From positions 1 to 41,819 of the forward strand of contig CALEXX010000049.1 of NCBI GenBank assembly GCA_937925095.1: a DNA stretch of 41,819 bases. The letters run 5' to 3'. This DNA is from an uncultured Leptotrichia sp. Lineage in GTDB: Bacteria; Fusobacteriota; Fusobacteriia; Fusobacteriales; Leptotrichiaceae. The notes under the pieces were generated by a model, which was not told where the DNA came from, made no database searches, and was given only the letters and a program-made list of their open reading frames with translations. Position 1 is the first letter of the stretch. Every line of letters begins with the position of its first letter. The position numbers and the translations under genes are program-made. Positions 31,955 through 40,206 of the stretch are shown here, in pieces.

Positions 31955-33013
31955 ATGTTAGGATTATTAAAAAATACAAAACAGCACCTGATGACGGGAG
32001 TTTCCTATATGATACCTTTCTGTGTGGCAGGTGGAGTATTATTAGCATTAGCAGTTATGATTTCAGGAAAAGCAGCGGTTCCTGAAACAGGTTTTTTAAA
32101 ACATATGTCTGATATTGGAATAGCTGGATTGACATTATTTATTCCAGTTTTAGGTGGATTTATAGCTTATTCAATGGTAGATAGACCTGGAATAGCCCCT
32201 GGAATGATAGGAGCATATTTGGCAAATTCTAAGGGTGGAGGTTTTTTAGGTGCTATAGTAGCAGGACTTTTAGCTGGAATAGTAGTTCATTATCTTAAAA
32301 AGATAAAAGTTCCAAAAGTTATGAGTTCAGTAATGCCGATTTTTATAATTCCTTTAGTAGGAACTTTTGTGGTTGGAATGTTAATACTTCTGTTTATTGG
32401 TGAGCCAATAGGTGCATTTATGGCAGCATTATCAAGCTGGTTAAATGGAATGCAAAATAGTTCAAAAATAATATTAGGTATAATTCTTGGTGCAATGATT
32501 ACGTTTGATATGGGAGGACCGCTCAATAAAACAGCTTTCTTTTTTGCAGTAGCTATGATTCCTACTAATCCAGCGTTAATGGCTGCAGTTGCTACAGCTG
32601 TATGTACACCTCCTTTAGGATTGGCATTGGCAACATTTATGTTTAAAAAGAAATTTACGGTTGCAGAACAAGAATCAGGAAAAGCAGCTCTAATCATGGG
32701 ATGTATAGGGATAACGGAAGGAGCAATTCCTTTTGCTGCGGCAGATCCGGTAAAAGTTCTTCCATCAATAATGGTAGGAGGAGCTGCGGCTTCAGTAACA
32801 TCACTTTTATTAGGACCTACGAGTCAAGCAGCATGGGGAGGATTAATTGTTTTACCTGTTGTAACAAATAAAATAGGATATTTAATTGCAATTGCAATAG
32901 GAACTGTTATTACAGCATTAGTTGTGTCTGTGTTAAAAAAACCGGTAACAGAAGAAGTTAAAGTTGAAGAAAGTTCAAATAATGATGATTTGGAATTAGA
33001 TATAACCTTCTAA
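31955..33013 (+). CDS. PTS system fructose-type EIIC
   Basis: An integral membrane permease with about nine to ten helices. The family motifs are LMTGVSYMIPFCVAGGVLLA, ITFDMGGPLNKTAFFFA, and GITEGAIPFAAADPVKVLPS, which contains the GITEGAIPF sugar-binding motif. It takes up and phosphorylates a hexose or hexitol-like sugar. The length of 352 aa is similar to FrwC. A strong bidirectional terminator follows. Confidence 0.92.
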   Translation: MLGLLKNTKQHLMTGVSYMIPFCVAGGVLLALAVMISGKAAVPETGFLKHMSDIGIAGLTLFIPVLGGFIAYSMVDRPGIAPGMIGAYLANSKGGGFLGAIVAGLLAGIVVHYLKKIKVPKVMSSVMPIFIIPLVGTFVVGMLILLFIGEPIGAFMAALSSWLNGMQNSSKIILGIILGAMITFDMGGPLNKTAFFFAVAMIPTNPALMAAVATAVCTPPLGLALATFMFKKKFTVAEQESGKAALIMGCIGITEGAIPFAAADPVKVLPSIMVGGAAASVTSLLLGPTSQAAWGGLIVLPVVTNKIGYLIAIAIGTVITALVVSVLKKPVTEEVKVEESSNNDDLELDITF

Positions 33014-33021
33014 TAAAAAAT

Positions 33022-33070
33022 AAAAAGGACTGGCAAAATAAATTTACATTTATTTAAATCAGTCCTTTTT
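33022..33070. terminator. bidirectional terminator between EIIC and the DeoR regulator
   Basis: AAAAAGGACTG (33022-33032) pairs with CAGTCCTTTTT (33060-33070), and AAATAAA/TTTATTT lies inside. It serves the convergent transcripts. Confidence 0.85.
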
Positions 33071-33072
33071 AT

Positions 33073-33840
33073 TTATATAATTTTTACTCTATATTTTTTA
33101 AATTCCTTTAATTTTTCATTTGAAATATCATCATCTGTAACAATTGAATCAAAAATTTTTAAATTTGAGAAGTTATATTGGCCATCTTGATCAATTTTTC
33201 TCTTTTCTGTGATTAAATATTTATTTTTACTCATATTTATAATAGCTGATTTAGTTAATCCATCTTCCTGATCATAGGTTGAGACATTTCCGTTATATAA
33301 ATTTACTCCAATTGCACCAATAAAACAACGATCAATATTGAAATTGTTAATTTGATTTATTGCAGAAATACCAACAAAACCATCGATTATGTTGTTACAA
33401 TTTCCTCCTATTCCCACTAATTTTGTTTTTAAATTTGAATGTAAAGAAAATAAGTGCATAATGTCAATCATATTTGTAATAATAGTAATACTCAAGTTGT
33501 TTTTTATGATTTTCTGAGCTAAAATATAATTTATAGAAGATATATCAAGAAATATATTTTCATACTCTTTGATTTCATTTAATGCTTTTAATGCAATTTT
33601 CTGTTTTACTTCAACGTTTTCTAATATTCTTGAAGCAATAGTTATAGTTTTTGCAAATTGTCGTTTCTTTATGGCACCGCCATAAGTTCTTTCAAGTAAT
33701 CCCTGTTCTTCAAGTTTACTTAAATCTTTCCTTATTAAATCTTTTGAGACTTTAAAAAGATTACTTAAATGATTTACTTCAACTTTTCCTTTTTTTTCTA
33801 TTAATTTTAAAATTTCGTTTAAGCGTTCAGATACAAACAT
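33073..33840 (-). CDS. DeoR/GlpR-family sugar-catabolism repressor
   Basis: An N-terminal DeoR helix-turn-helix (VNHLSNLFKVSKDLIRKDLS, then KLEEQGLLERTYGGA) is followed by a DeoRC phosphosugar-sensing domain with NIFLDISSINYILAQKI, TIITNMIDI, LVGIGGN and CFIGAIGVNLYNG. The length of 255 aa is standard. It is divergent from the glycyl radical enzyme gene and convergent with the PTS, sitting between them. Its likely operator is the shared promoter block at both. The inducer would be a phosphorylated intermediate. Confidence 0.88.
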   Translation of the reverse strand: MFVSERLNEILKLIEKKGKVEVNHLSNLFKVSKDLIRKDLSKLEEQGLLERTYGGAIKKRQFAKTITIASRILENVEVKQKIALKALNEIKEYENIFLDISSINYILAQKIIKNNLSITIITNMIDIMHLFSLHSNLKTKLVGIGGNCNNIIDGFVGISAINQINNFNIDRCFIGAIGVNLYNGNVSTYDQEDGLTKSAIINMSKNKYLITEKRKIDQDGQYNFSNLKIFDSIVTDDDISNEKLKEFKKYRVKII

Positions 33841-33920
33841 ATAGGTCCCTTCATTTTTTTATATTATTATTTTCAAATATTATATAGCAAACCTATATTT
33901 TTATCAATAAAAAAATAAAA

Positions 33921-33973
33921 CAATAAAAAACAATAAAAAACTTGACAAAAAAATAAAAAAAAGATAGTATATA
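33921..33973 (+). promoter_or_regulatory. promoter of the GRE operon with tandem repeats
   Basis: CAATAAAAAA occurs twice in tandem (33921-33940), directly followed by TTGACA (33942-33947) and a TATA-rich -10 region (TAGTATATA, 33965-33973). The core 33938-33958 matches the PTS promoter at 20 of 21 bases. The tandem repeats may be DeoR operator half-sites. Confidence 0.55.
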
Positions 33974-34029
33974 AATGAATAGGAATAGAATAAAAACAAG
34001 AGGTAAAATAAATTATAGGAGGTCATGCT

Positions 34030-36324
34030 ATGAATGAAAGAATAGAATTTTTGAAAAAAGAATTGTTTAAAGAGAAAAGAGAAATATCAATTGAAAGAGC
34101 AATTCTTTATACAGAAAGTCATAAACAGACAGAAAATTTACCTGAGATAATTAGGCGTGCAAGAGCTACAGAGAATATTTTAAAAAAGATGGAAATAGCG
34201 ATTAGAGAAAGAGAGATTATAGCAGGAAACAGAACAATAAAGCCAAGAGCAGGTATTATTTCTCCTGAAATGGATCCTTACTGGATATTAAAGGAAATAG
34301 ATACAATAGATACAAGACCTCAGGATAGATTTATTTTTAAAGAAAGCGATAAAAAAATTTTTTTAGAAGAATTATATACTTATTGGGAAAAAAAATCTTT
34401 AAAAGATTCTTTAAATGGAATAATTCCTTCTTATATAAGAGAGGCTGTAAATGAAAAAATAGTTAATTTAAATCAGACAGATAAAGGACAGGGACATATA
34501 ATTCCAGATTTTGAGACAGTATTGCAAAAAGGTTATCGAAATATAAGAGAAGAAGTAGAAAAAAAATTAGAAAAAGAACCTGAAAATAATTTTTTTAAAG
34601 CTTCTTTAATAGTGTTAAATGCAACTACAGAACATATTATAAGATATGAAAAACTGGCAAAAGAATTAGCAGAAAAAGAAAATAATCCAAATAGAAAAAG
34701 AGAACTGGAAGAAATTAGTAGAATATCAGGGAAAATAGCAACTGAACCAGCTGAAACATTTTTAGAGGCCCTTCAACTTCTTTGGTATACAAGTATAGTT
34801 TTACAGATGGAATCAAATGCTAGTTCAATTTCTTTAGGAAGAATAGATCAATATTTATATCCTTATTATAAAAAAGATATTGAAGAAGGTAGAGACAAAG
34901 AAAAACTGAAAGAATATCTTGAAGCATTTTATATAAAGACAAACGATGTTGTATTACTTAGAAGTGAACACAGTGCAAAGTTTTTTGCAGGATTTCCTTC
35001 AGGATATACTGCTCTTTTAGGAGGATTAACAATATATGGACAGTCGGCAGTTAATGAGCTTTCCTATTTGTGCTTAGAAGCTTATCAAGATATAAGATTG
35101 CCACAACCTAATTTAGGAGTTAGAGTAAACGAAATAGAACCAAAGAAATTTATTAAAAAAACATGTGAAACAATAGCGTTAGGGACAGGAATACCTCAAT
35201 TGTTTAATGATGAAGTTGTAATTCCTTCTTTCTTAACAAGAGGAGTATCTCTTGAAGATGCAAGAGACTATTCTGTAGTTGGTTGTGTAGAACTTTCTAT
35301 TCCTGGAAAAACTTATGGGTTGCATGATATTGCAATGTTAAATATTTTAAAAATAATGGAAAAAGTCTTGTATAAAAGTGAAATAGAAGAAAATTTAAAT
35401 TTAGAAAAAATAATCGGAAAAATAAAAGAATCAATTTCACATTATGTAAAATTAATGGCTGAAGGAAGTAATATCGTTGATGAGGGACATGAAAAATACG
35501 CACCTGTTCCATTATTGTCGACATTTGTTAAAGATTCTTTAGAAAAAGGAAAAGATATAACATCAGGTGGAGCAAGATATAATTTTTCGGGAGTACAGGG
35601 AATAGGATTACCAAATTTATGCGATTCATTAATGATAATAAAGAAATTTATTTTTGATAATAAAAAATATACATATAAAGAATTAATGGAAGCTCTTAGA
35701 AACAATTTTGAAGGAAAATACAGTATAATAAGAGAAGAATTCGTAAATGATGAAACAAAATATGGAAATGATATTGATGAAGTTGATAATATAAGTGCTG
35801 ATATATTAAGATATTATTGTAAAGAAGTAGAAAAATACTCAAATCCACGTGGTGGGAAATTTATTCCAGGATCGTACACTGTTTCTGCTCATATCCCTTT
35901 GGGAGAAGTAGTAGGGGCAACTCCTGATGGAAGATATTCAGGAGAGCAGTTAGCTGATGGAGGTCTTTCTCCTATGTTTGGTAGAGATATATTTGGGCCA
36001 ACAGCAGTATTAAAAAGTTTAAGCAAATTAGATAATGTTTTACTTACAAATGGAAGTTTATTAAATGTGAAGTTAAATCCTAGTGCAGTAAATACAGATG
36101 AAGGAATAAATAAATTTGTAGATTTCATATATGCTTATATGAAATTAAAACTTACACATATTCAATTTAATGTAATTGGTGTAGAAACATTGAAAAAAGC
36201 TCAGTTAGAACCAGAAAAATATGGAAATTTAGTAGTAAGAGTTGCTGGATACAGTGCTTTCTTTAGCGAATTAAATAAGAAAATACAAGATGATATCATA
36301 CACAGAACTGAGCATCAATTATAG
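34030..36324 (+). CDS. pflD: glycyl radical enzyme, PflD/YbiW-like (C-O lyase type)
   Basis: The 764-aa protein is a complete glycyl radical enzyme. The active-site Cys419 lies in SVVGCVELSIPG and is followed by Glu421. This GCVE motif is the dehydratase/C-O or C-N lyase signature. Pyruvate formate-lyase has two adjacent Cys instead. The glycyl radical residue is Gly740 in VVRVAGYSAFF, 24 residues from the end. The length matches E. coli PflD (765 aa), which opens the ring of 1,5-anhydromannitol 6-phosphate. The downstream activase and FSA-type aldolase and the PTS nearby support that role. The exact substrate is inferred. AGGAGGTCATGCT precedes the ATG. Confidence 0.82.
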   Translation: MNERIEFLKKELFKEKREISIERAILYTESHKQTENLPEIIRRARATENILKKMEIAIREREIIAGNRTIKPRAGIISPEMDPYWILKEIDTIDTRPQDRFIFKESDKKIFLEELYTYWEKKSLKDSLNGIIPSYIREAVNEKIVNLNQTDKGQGHIIPDFETVLQKGYRNIREEVEKKLEKEPENNFFKASLIVLNATTEHIIRYEKLAKELAEKENNPNRKRELEEISRISGKIATEPAETFLEALQLLWYTSIVLQMESNASSISLGRIDQYLYPYYKKDIEEGRDKEKLKEYLEAFYIKTNDVVLLRSEHSAKFFAGFPSGYTALLGGLTIYGQSAVNELSYLCLEAYQDIRLPQPNLGVRVNEIEPKKFIKKTCETIALGTGIPQLFNDEVVIPSFLTRGVSLEDARDYSVVGCVELSIPGKTYGLHDIAMLNILKIMEKVLYKSEIEENLNLEKIIGKIKESISHYVKLMAEGSNIVDEGHEKYAPVPLLSTFVKDSLEKGKDITSGGARYNFSGVQGIGLPNLCDSLMIIKKFIFDNKKYTYKELMEALRNNFEGKYSIIREEFVNDETKYGNDIDEVDNISADILRYYCKEVEKYSNPRGGKFIPGSYTVSAHIPLGEVVGATPDGRYSGEQLADGGLSPMFGRDIFGPTAVLKSLSKLDNVLLTNGSLLNVKLNPSAVNTDEGINKFVDFIYAYMKLKLTHIQFNVIGVETLKKAQLEPEKYGNLVVRVAGYSAFFSELNKKIQDDIIHRTEHQL

Positions 36325-36365
36325 TATTTTCAGAATTGAATATGGAGAAAGAGAAGGGAGTTGAT

Positions 36366-37151
36366 ATGGAGATATCTAAGAAAAAAGGACTGATATTTAA
36401 CATACAGAGATATTCTTTAAATGATGGAAGTGGAATAAGAACAATAGTATTTTTTAAAGGGTGTCCACTTAGATGTCCATGGTGTTCTAATCCTGAGTCT
36501 CAGAAAATGGAAATAGAAGAAATGAAAAGTAACATAAATAAAGATATAAAAATAGTTGGTAAATGGTATACTGTTGATGAAGTAATAAAAGAAGTATTAA
36601 AAGATGAGATTTTCTTCAATACATCAAGTGGTGGAGTAACTTTATCAGGAGGAGAGATACTGACTCAGGGAGAATTTATTACGGAACTCTTGAAAGAATT
36701 AAAGGAAAATATGATAAATACAGCTATAGAAACATGCGGATATGGAAGTACAGAAGTATTTAGAAAAATGTTACCCTATATAGATACAGTTTTTTTTGAT
36801 TTGAAAATAGCAGATAATAAAAAATCAAAAGAAATATTAAAAGGAGACTTTCAAACTATAAAAAATAATTTTACTGAAGCAATAAAAAACAATAAAGTAA
36901 TCCCAAGATTTCCTTATATTCCTGAATATACAGATGATATTGAAAATATAAATGAAATATTAAAAATTATAAGTAACTTTAATTTAAAAGAAATTCATAT
37001 CTTACCTTATCATAATTATGGTATGCCTAAATATGAACAGCTTAATAGAAAATATGATTTGGAAGATATTGAAATTCCAAAAAAGGAAAAAATAGAAGAA
37101 ATAAAAAGGTACGTTGAAGATAAAGGATTTAAAGTATTAATAGGTGGATAA
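36366..37151 (+). CDS. pflC: glycyl radical enzyme activating enzyme, compact form
   Basis: A radical SAM activase with FNIQRYSLNDGSGIRTIVFF, then the CxxxCxxC cluster motif in KGCPLRCPWCSNPESQ. TLSGGEILTQGEF and INTAIETCGYG are further family marks. It installs the glycyl radical on the enzyme encoded 41 bases upstream. At 261 aa it is shorter than PflC or YbiY (about 290-300 aa): the Cys-rich ferredoxin-like insert that normally follows NPESQ is missing. The ATG at 36366 is preferred over the upstream TTG at 36336, because GAAGGGAG lies at 36353-36360. Confidence 0.85.
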   Translation: MEISKKKGLIFNIQRYSLNDGSGIRTIVFFKGCPLRCPWCSNPESQKMEIEEMKSNINKDIKIVGKWYTVDEVIKEVLKDEIFFNTSSGGVTLSGGEILTQGEFITELLKELKENMINTAIETCGYGSTEVFRKMLPYIDTVFFDLKIADNKKSKEILKGDFQTIKNNFTEAIKNNKVIPRFPYIPEYTDDIENINEILKIISNFNLKEIHILPYHNYGMPKYEQLNRKYDLEDIEIPKKEKIEEIKRYVEDKGFKVLIGG

Positions 37152-37161
37152 ATAAAAAAGA

Positions 37162-37192
37162 AAGGAGAGGTAACGTAAATTGAAAAGTTACC
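37162..37192 (+). promoter_or_regulatory. hairpin between a strong ribosome site and the FSA start codon
   Basis: AAGGAGAGG (37162-37170) is a strong ribosome site but lies 32 bases before the ATG at 37203. GGTAAC (37169-37174) and GTTACC (37187-37192) form a perfect hairpin between them, which would bring the site to normal distance. Alternatively, a TTG at 37180 starts a 12-codon leader (MKSYLIKSWNIF, stop at 37216-37218) overlapping the aldolase start. Confidence 0.5.
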
Positions 37193-37202
37193 TAATAAAA
37201 TC

Positions 37203-37919
37203 ATGGAATATTTTTTAGATACTGCAAATTTAGATGATATAAAAAAAATTAATGATATTTTCCCTATAAAAGGAGTCACAACAAATCCTTCAATTATCGC
37301 AAAGGAAAATAGAAATTTTAAAGATATTATAAATGATATATTCAGTATTATAGGAAAAGAAAAAATTGTTCATGCTCAAGCTGTAGGGGATACAGCTGAG
37401 CTCCTAATTAAAGAAGTTAATTTATTGAGAGATACTTTTGGAGAGAATATTTATACAAAAATTCCAGTAACATTTGAAGGAATAAAAGCAATGAAAATTC
37501 TTACAAAAGATGGTCATAAAATAACAGCAACAGGAATATTATCGCCTCAACAGATAATAATGGCTGCAGAAGCAGGAGCAGAATATATGGCACCTTACGT
37601 AAACAGATCTGACAATATAGGTGAAAATGGAATAGAGATAGTAAAGGAAGCTTTTAGAATACTGGAAATAAATAAAAGATCCAGTGAAGAATGTCAGGAA
37701 AAATTTAAAAGAATATTTGAACCAAAAATTTTAGGAGCTTCATTTAAAAATGTAAGACAAGTACATGAAACAATGCTTGCAGGTTCAAAATCAGTAACAG
37801 TTTCTCCTGATGTATTTGAAAAACTGATATATCATCCTTATACAGATTGGAGTATGGATAAATTTAATTCTGATTGGAAAAAAGTATATGGAGATAAAAC
37901 ATTATTAGATTTACTTTAA
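37203..37919 (+). CDS. fsa: fructose-6-phosphate-aldolase-type transaldolase
   Basis: The Schiff-base Lys is Lys86 in YTKIPVTFEGIKAM. Gln59 (VHAQAV) and Tyr132 (MAPYVNR) are the FSA hallmarks that distinguish it from true transaldolase. GVTTNPSIIAKE is the family signature. E. coli FsaA and FsaB cleave fructose 6-phosphate weakly and 1-deoxyfructose 6-phosphate well. The latter yields glyceraldehyde 3-phosphate and hydroxyacetone. The protein is 238 aa against 220, because of an insert near residue 155 (EINKRSSEECQEKFKRIF). It is 52 bases after the activase, in the same operon. Confidence 0.88.
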   Translation: MEYFLDTANLDDIKKINDIFPIKGVTTNPSIIAKENRNFKDIINDIFSIIGKEKIVHAQAVGDTAELLIKEVNLLRDTFGENIYTKIPVTFEGIKAMKILTKDGHKITATGILSPQQIIMAAEAGAEYMAPYVNRSDNIGENGIEIVKEAFRILEINKRSSEECQEKFKRIFEPKILGASFKNVRQVHETMLAGSKSVTVSPDVFEKLIYHPYTDWSMDKFNSDWKKVYGDKTLLDLL

Positions 37920-37973
37920 TATAAAACACATAAATTATCACTATTTAAATGAAAAATCAATATAATTACAATA

Positions 37974-38051
37974 AAAAAGAACTGTTATTTTATACTGTAC
38001 TTTTAATTTTGAATTTAGGTTCTAAAGTCAGTAGAATTAGTCAGTTCTTTT
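37974..38051 (+). terminator. terminator of the GRE operon
   Basis: AAAAAGAACTG (37974-37984) pairs with CAGTTCTTTT (38042-38051), and ACTGTACTTT pairs with AAAGTCAGT inside. It is an extended two-part hairpin. The remaining spacer to 38274 is AT-rich and carries the next promoter. Confidence 0.6.
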
Positions 38052-38136
38052 ATTATATATATTTTATATTTAAATTTTAATTTTATTATTTAAAAAATTA
38101 AAAGCTATTTCAATAAGAGAAATTTTCATAAAAGGC

Positions 38137-38170
38137 TTGACAATATGAAAAAATATCTATAAAATGTCAA
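38137..38170 (+). promoter_or_regulatory. promoter region of the trans-sulfuration gene
   Basis: TTGACA (38137-38142) and TATAAA (38158-38163) are 15 bases apart. TGTCAA (38165-38170) is the inverted complement of the -35 box, so an operator spanning the promoter is possible. No S-box or T-box motif was seen in the leader. Confidence 0.45.
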
Positions 38171-38274
38171 TAGAAAAAATTCACAAGTAAAAATACACAA
38201 TTAAAATTTTAAGTCTTGAAAAAGATTGTTAAAAAAGCAAAGTAAGTAATAAAAAAATAATATAAAGGAGAGAA

Positions 38275-39429
38275 ATGGCTATGAAATTTGGGACAAAAAT
38301 TATACATGGGTATAATATGATTGACGAGTCAACAGGAGCTTCTTCCATATCGATATGTCAGGCATCAACATTTCATCAGAATGATATAGATGATGATCAG
38401 AAATATACATATTCGAGATTTGGGAACCCTACAAGGGAAGCTCTTGAAGAAGCAATTGCCAGTCTTGAAAAAGGGAAATATGGACTTGCCTTCTCATCTG
38501 GGATGGCGGCAATAACAGCCGTTCTACTTTCTTTTTCACAGGGGGATCATCTTGTAATGTGTAAAGATGTATATGGAGGGGCTTTCCAGCTTGTAATGGA
38601 AGTTTTTCCACGTTTTGGAATTGAAGTAAGTTTTGTTGATGAAACAGATGTTTCAGAATGGGAAAACGCAATAAAGGAAAATACAAAAGCCTTTTATATG
38701 GAAACACCATCTAATCCACTGTTAAAAATAACTGATATAGAAGCTGTAGTAAATATTGCGAAAAAACATAATCTGAAAACAATAATAGACAATACTTTCA
38801 TGACACCTCAATATCAGAATCCAATTCCTATGGGAGTGGACATTGTTATACACAGTGCGACAAAATTCCTTAACGGACACAGTGATGTAGTATTGGGAAT
38901 GATAGTTACCGATGATGAAGATTTATATAAGGAAATGAAAAAGCAGCAGATAATTTTAGGGGCATTACCTGGTGTTGAAGAATGCTGGCTAGTTTTACGT
39001 GGAATGAAAACAATGGAAATAAGAATGAATAAAAGTTCGGAAACAGCTTTAAAAATAGCTGAATATCTTGAAAAACACCCTAAAATTGAAAGAGTGTATT
39101 ATCCTGGACTGAAAAATCACGAAGGATACGAAATCAATCAAAAACAGGCTTCAGGTGGTGGAGCTGTATTATCTTTTGATTTAGGATGCTGCGAAAAAGT
39201 AAGAAGATTTTTTAAACTTATAAAATATCCTATTGTTGCAGTGAGTTTAGGAGGGGTTGAATCAATACTGTCATACCCTTATAAAATGTCACATGCATGT
39301 GTACCTGAAGAAGAAAGAATTAAAATGGGAGTAACATCGGGGCTTATAAGACTTTCTGTCGGAATAGAGGACAGTGAAGACTTAATAAATGATATAGAAA
39401 ATGCATTGGATAAAATAGATGAAGAGTAA
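38275..39429 (+). CDS. PLP-dependent trans-sulfuration enzyme (cystathionine gamma-lyase/synthase or methionine gamma-lyase family)
   Basis: The PLP Lys lies in HSATKFLNGHSDVVLG. YTYSRFGNPTREALEE, LAFSSGMAAITAVL, METPSNPLLKITDIEAV and SLGGVESILSYP are family motifs. The length of 384 aa is normal. Sequence alone does not separate cystathionine gamma-synthase, gamma-lyase and methionine gamma-lyase. The neighbouring amidase-type hydrolase and amino-acid permease suggest sulfur amino acid use rather than synthesis. AAAGGAGAGAA precedes the ATG at 38275. A second ATG six bases on is also possible. Confidence 0.85.
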   Translation: MAMKFGTKIIHGYNMIDESTGASSISICQASTFHQNDIDDDQKYTYSRFGNPTREALEEAIASLEKGKYGLAFSSGMAAITAVLLSFSQGDHLVMCKDVYGGAFQLVMEVFPRFGIEVSFVDETDVSEWENAIKENTKAFYMETPSNPLLKITDIEAVVNIAKKHNLKTIIDNTFMTPQYQNPIPMGVDIVIHSATKFLNGHSDVVLGMIVTDDEDLYKEMKKQQIILGALPGVEECWLVLRGMKTMEIRMNKSSETALKIAEYLEKHPKIERVYYPGLKNHEGYEINQKQASGGGAVLSFDLGCCEKVRRFFKLIKYPIVAVSLGGVESILSYPYKMSHACVPEEERIKMGVTSGLIRLSVGIEDSEDLINDIENALDKIDEE

Positions 39430-39461
39430 AACAAGCCAAAAATAATACAGAGGAGGAAATT

Positions 39462-40205
39462 ATGTTAAAAAAACCTGTTATAGGTATATCTTCAAGTGTA
39501 ATAACTGATCAGGGAGGTATGTTTCCAGGATATAAAAGAACCTATGTAAATAAAGATTATGTGGATGCTGTTATAAAAAATGGCGGACTACCGGTAATAC
39601 TTCCCTTCAATGAAGATGAAGAAATTATTAAGGAACTTGTTTCCTGTATAGATGGGCTTATTCTGTCTGGAGGACACGATGTGGCACCTTTTAATTATGG
39701 GGAAGAACCTGAACAAAGATTAGGAGAAATATTTCCTGAAAGAGATAAATTTGATTTCATGCTTTTATCAGAAGCAAAAAAGAAAGGAATCCCTATTTTA
39801 GGAATATGTAGAGGATTCCAAATAATAAATACGTATGAAGGTGGAACACTTTATCAGGATCTTTCATATATTGATTCTGTTCCTGTGTATAAACATTCAC
39901 AAGGACATAGTCCTGAATTGAGAACACATTCTATAGAAATTGCTGAAAACTCTATTCTACATGAAGTATTTGGAGTTAAGGAAATGAAAGTAAATTCATT
40001 TCATCATCAGGCTCTGAAAAAAGTGGCAGAAGGATACAAAGTTTCTGCAAAAGCAAAGGATGGAGTTGTAGAAGCAATTGAAGCGGAAAACTACCCATTC
40101 CTGGTAGGAGTGCAATGGCACCCTGAAATGTTAGTTAAAATGTATGAAGATATGAATAAGCTGTTCACAGTACTGGTGAATAAAGCAGAAGAAAGGATGG
40201 GATAA
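39462..40205 (+). CDS. class I glutamine-amidotransferase-type gamma-glutamyl hydrolase (PuuD-like)
   Basis: The nucleophile elbow GICRGFQIINTYEGGTLYQD and the catalytic His-Glu in VQWHPEML are present. DGLILSGGHDVAPFNYGEEP and NSFHHQALKKVAEG complete the C26 peptidase family. Members remove gamma-glutamyl groups, for example from gamma-glutamyl-GABA. The length of 247 aa is typical. It follows the PLP enzyme by 32 bases and is followed by the permease with a one-base gap, so the three genes form an operon that probably handles an imported amino acid or gamma-glutamyl compound. AGAGGAGGAAATT precedes the ATG. Confidence 0.85.
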   Translation: MLKKPVIGISSSVITDQGGMFPGYKRTYVNKDYVDAVIKNGGLPVILPFNEDEEIIKELVSCIDGLILSGGHDVAPFNYGEEPEQRLGEIFPERDKFDFMLLSEAKKKGIPILGICRGFQIINTYEGGTLYQDLSYIDSVPVYKHSQGHSPELRTHSIEIAENSILHEVFGVKEMKVNSFHHQALKKVAEGYKVSAKAKDGVVEAIEAENYPFLVGVQWHPEMLVKMYEDMNKLFTVLVNKAEERMG

Positions 40206-40206
40206 A

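Noticed and set aside
32290..32697. Long minus-strand ORF inside the EIIC gene, and similar ones in rib, sufS and GRE genes
   Set aside because: They are shadows of well-supported genes on the other strand or frame, with no ribosome sites and no recognisable products.
34030..36324. Calling the glycyl radical enzyme pyruvate formate-lyase
   Set aside because: PFL has two adjacent active-site Cys. Here there is one Cys followed by V-E (GCVE), which is the dehydratase/lyase type. The FSA-type and PTS neighbours fit PflD/YbiW instead.
38052..38274. S-box (SAM) riboswitch or T-box before the trans-sulfuration gene
   Set aside because: None of the conserved S-box or T-box segments is present in the leader.
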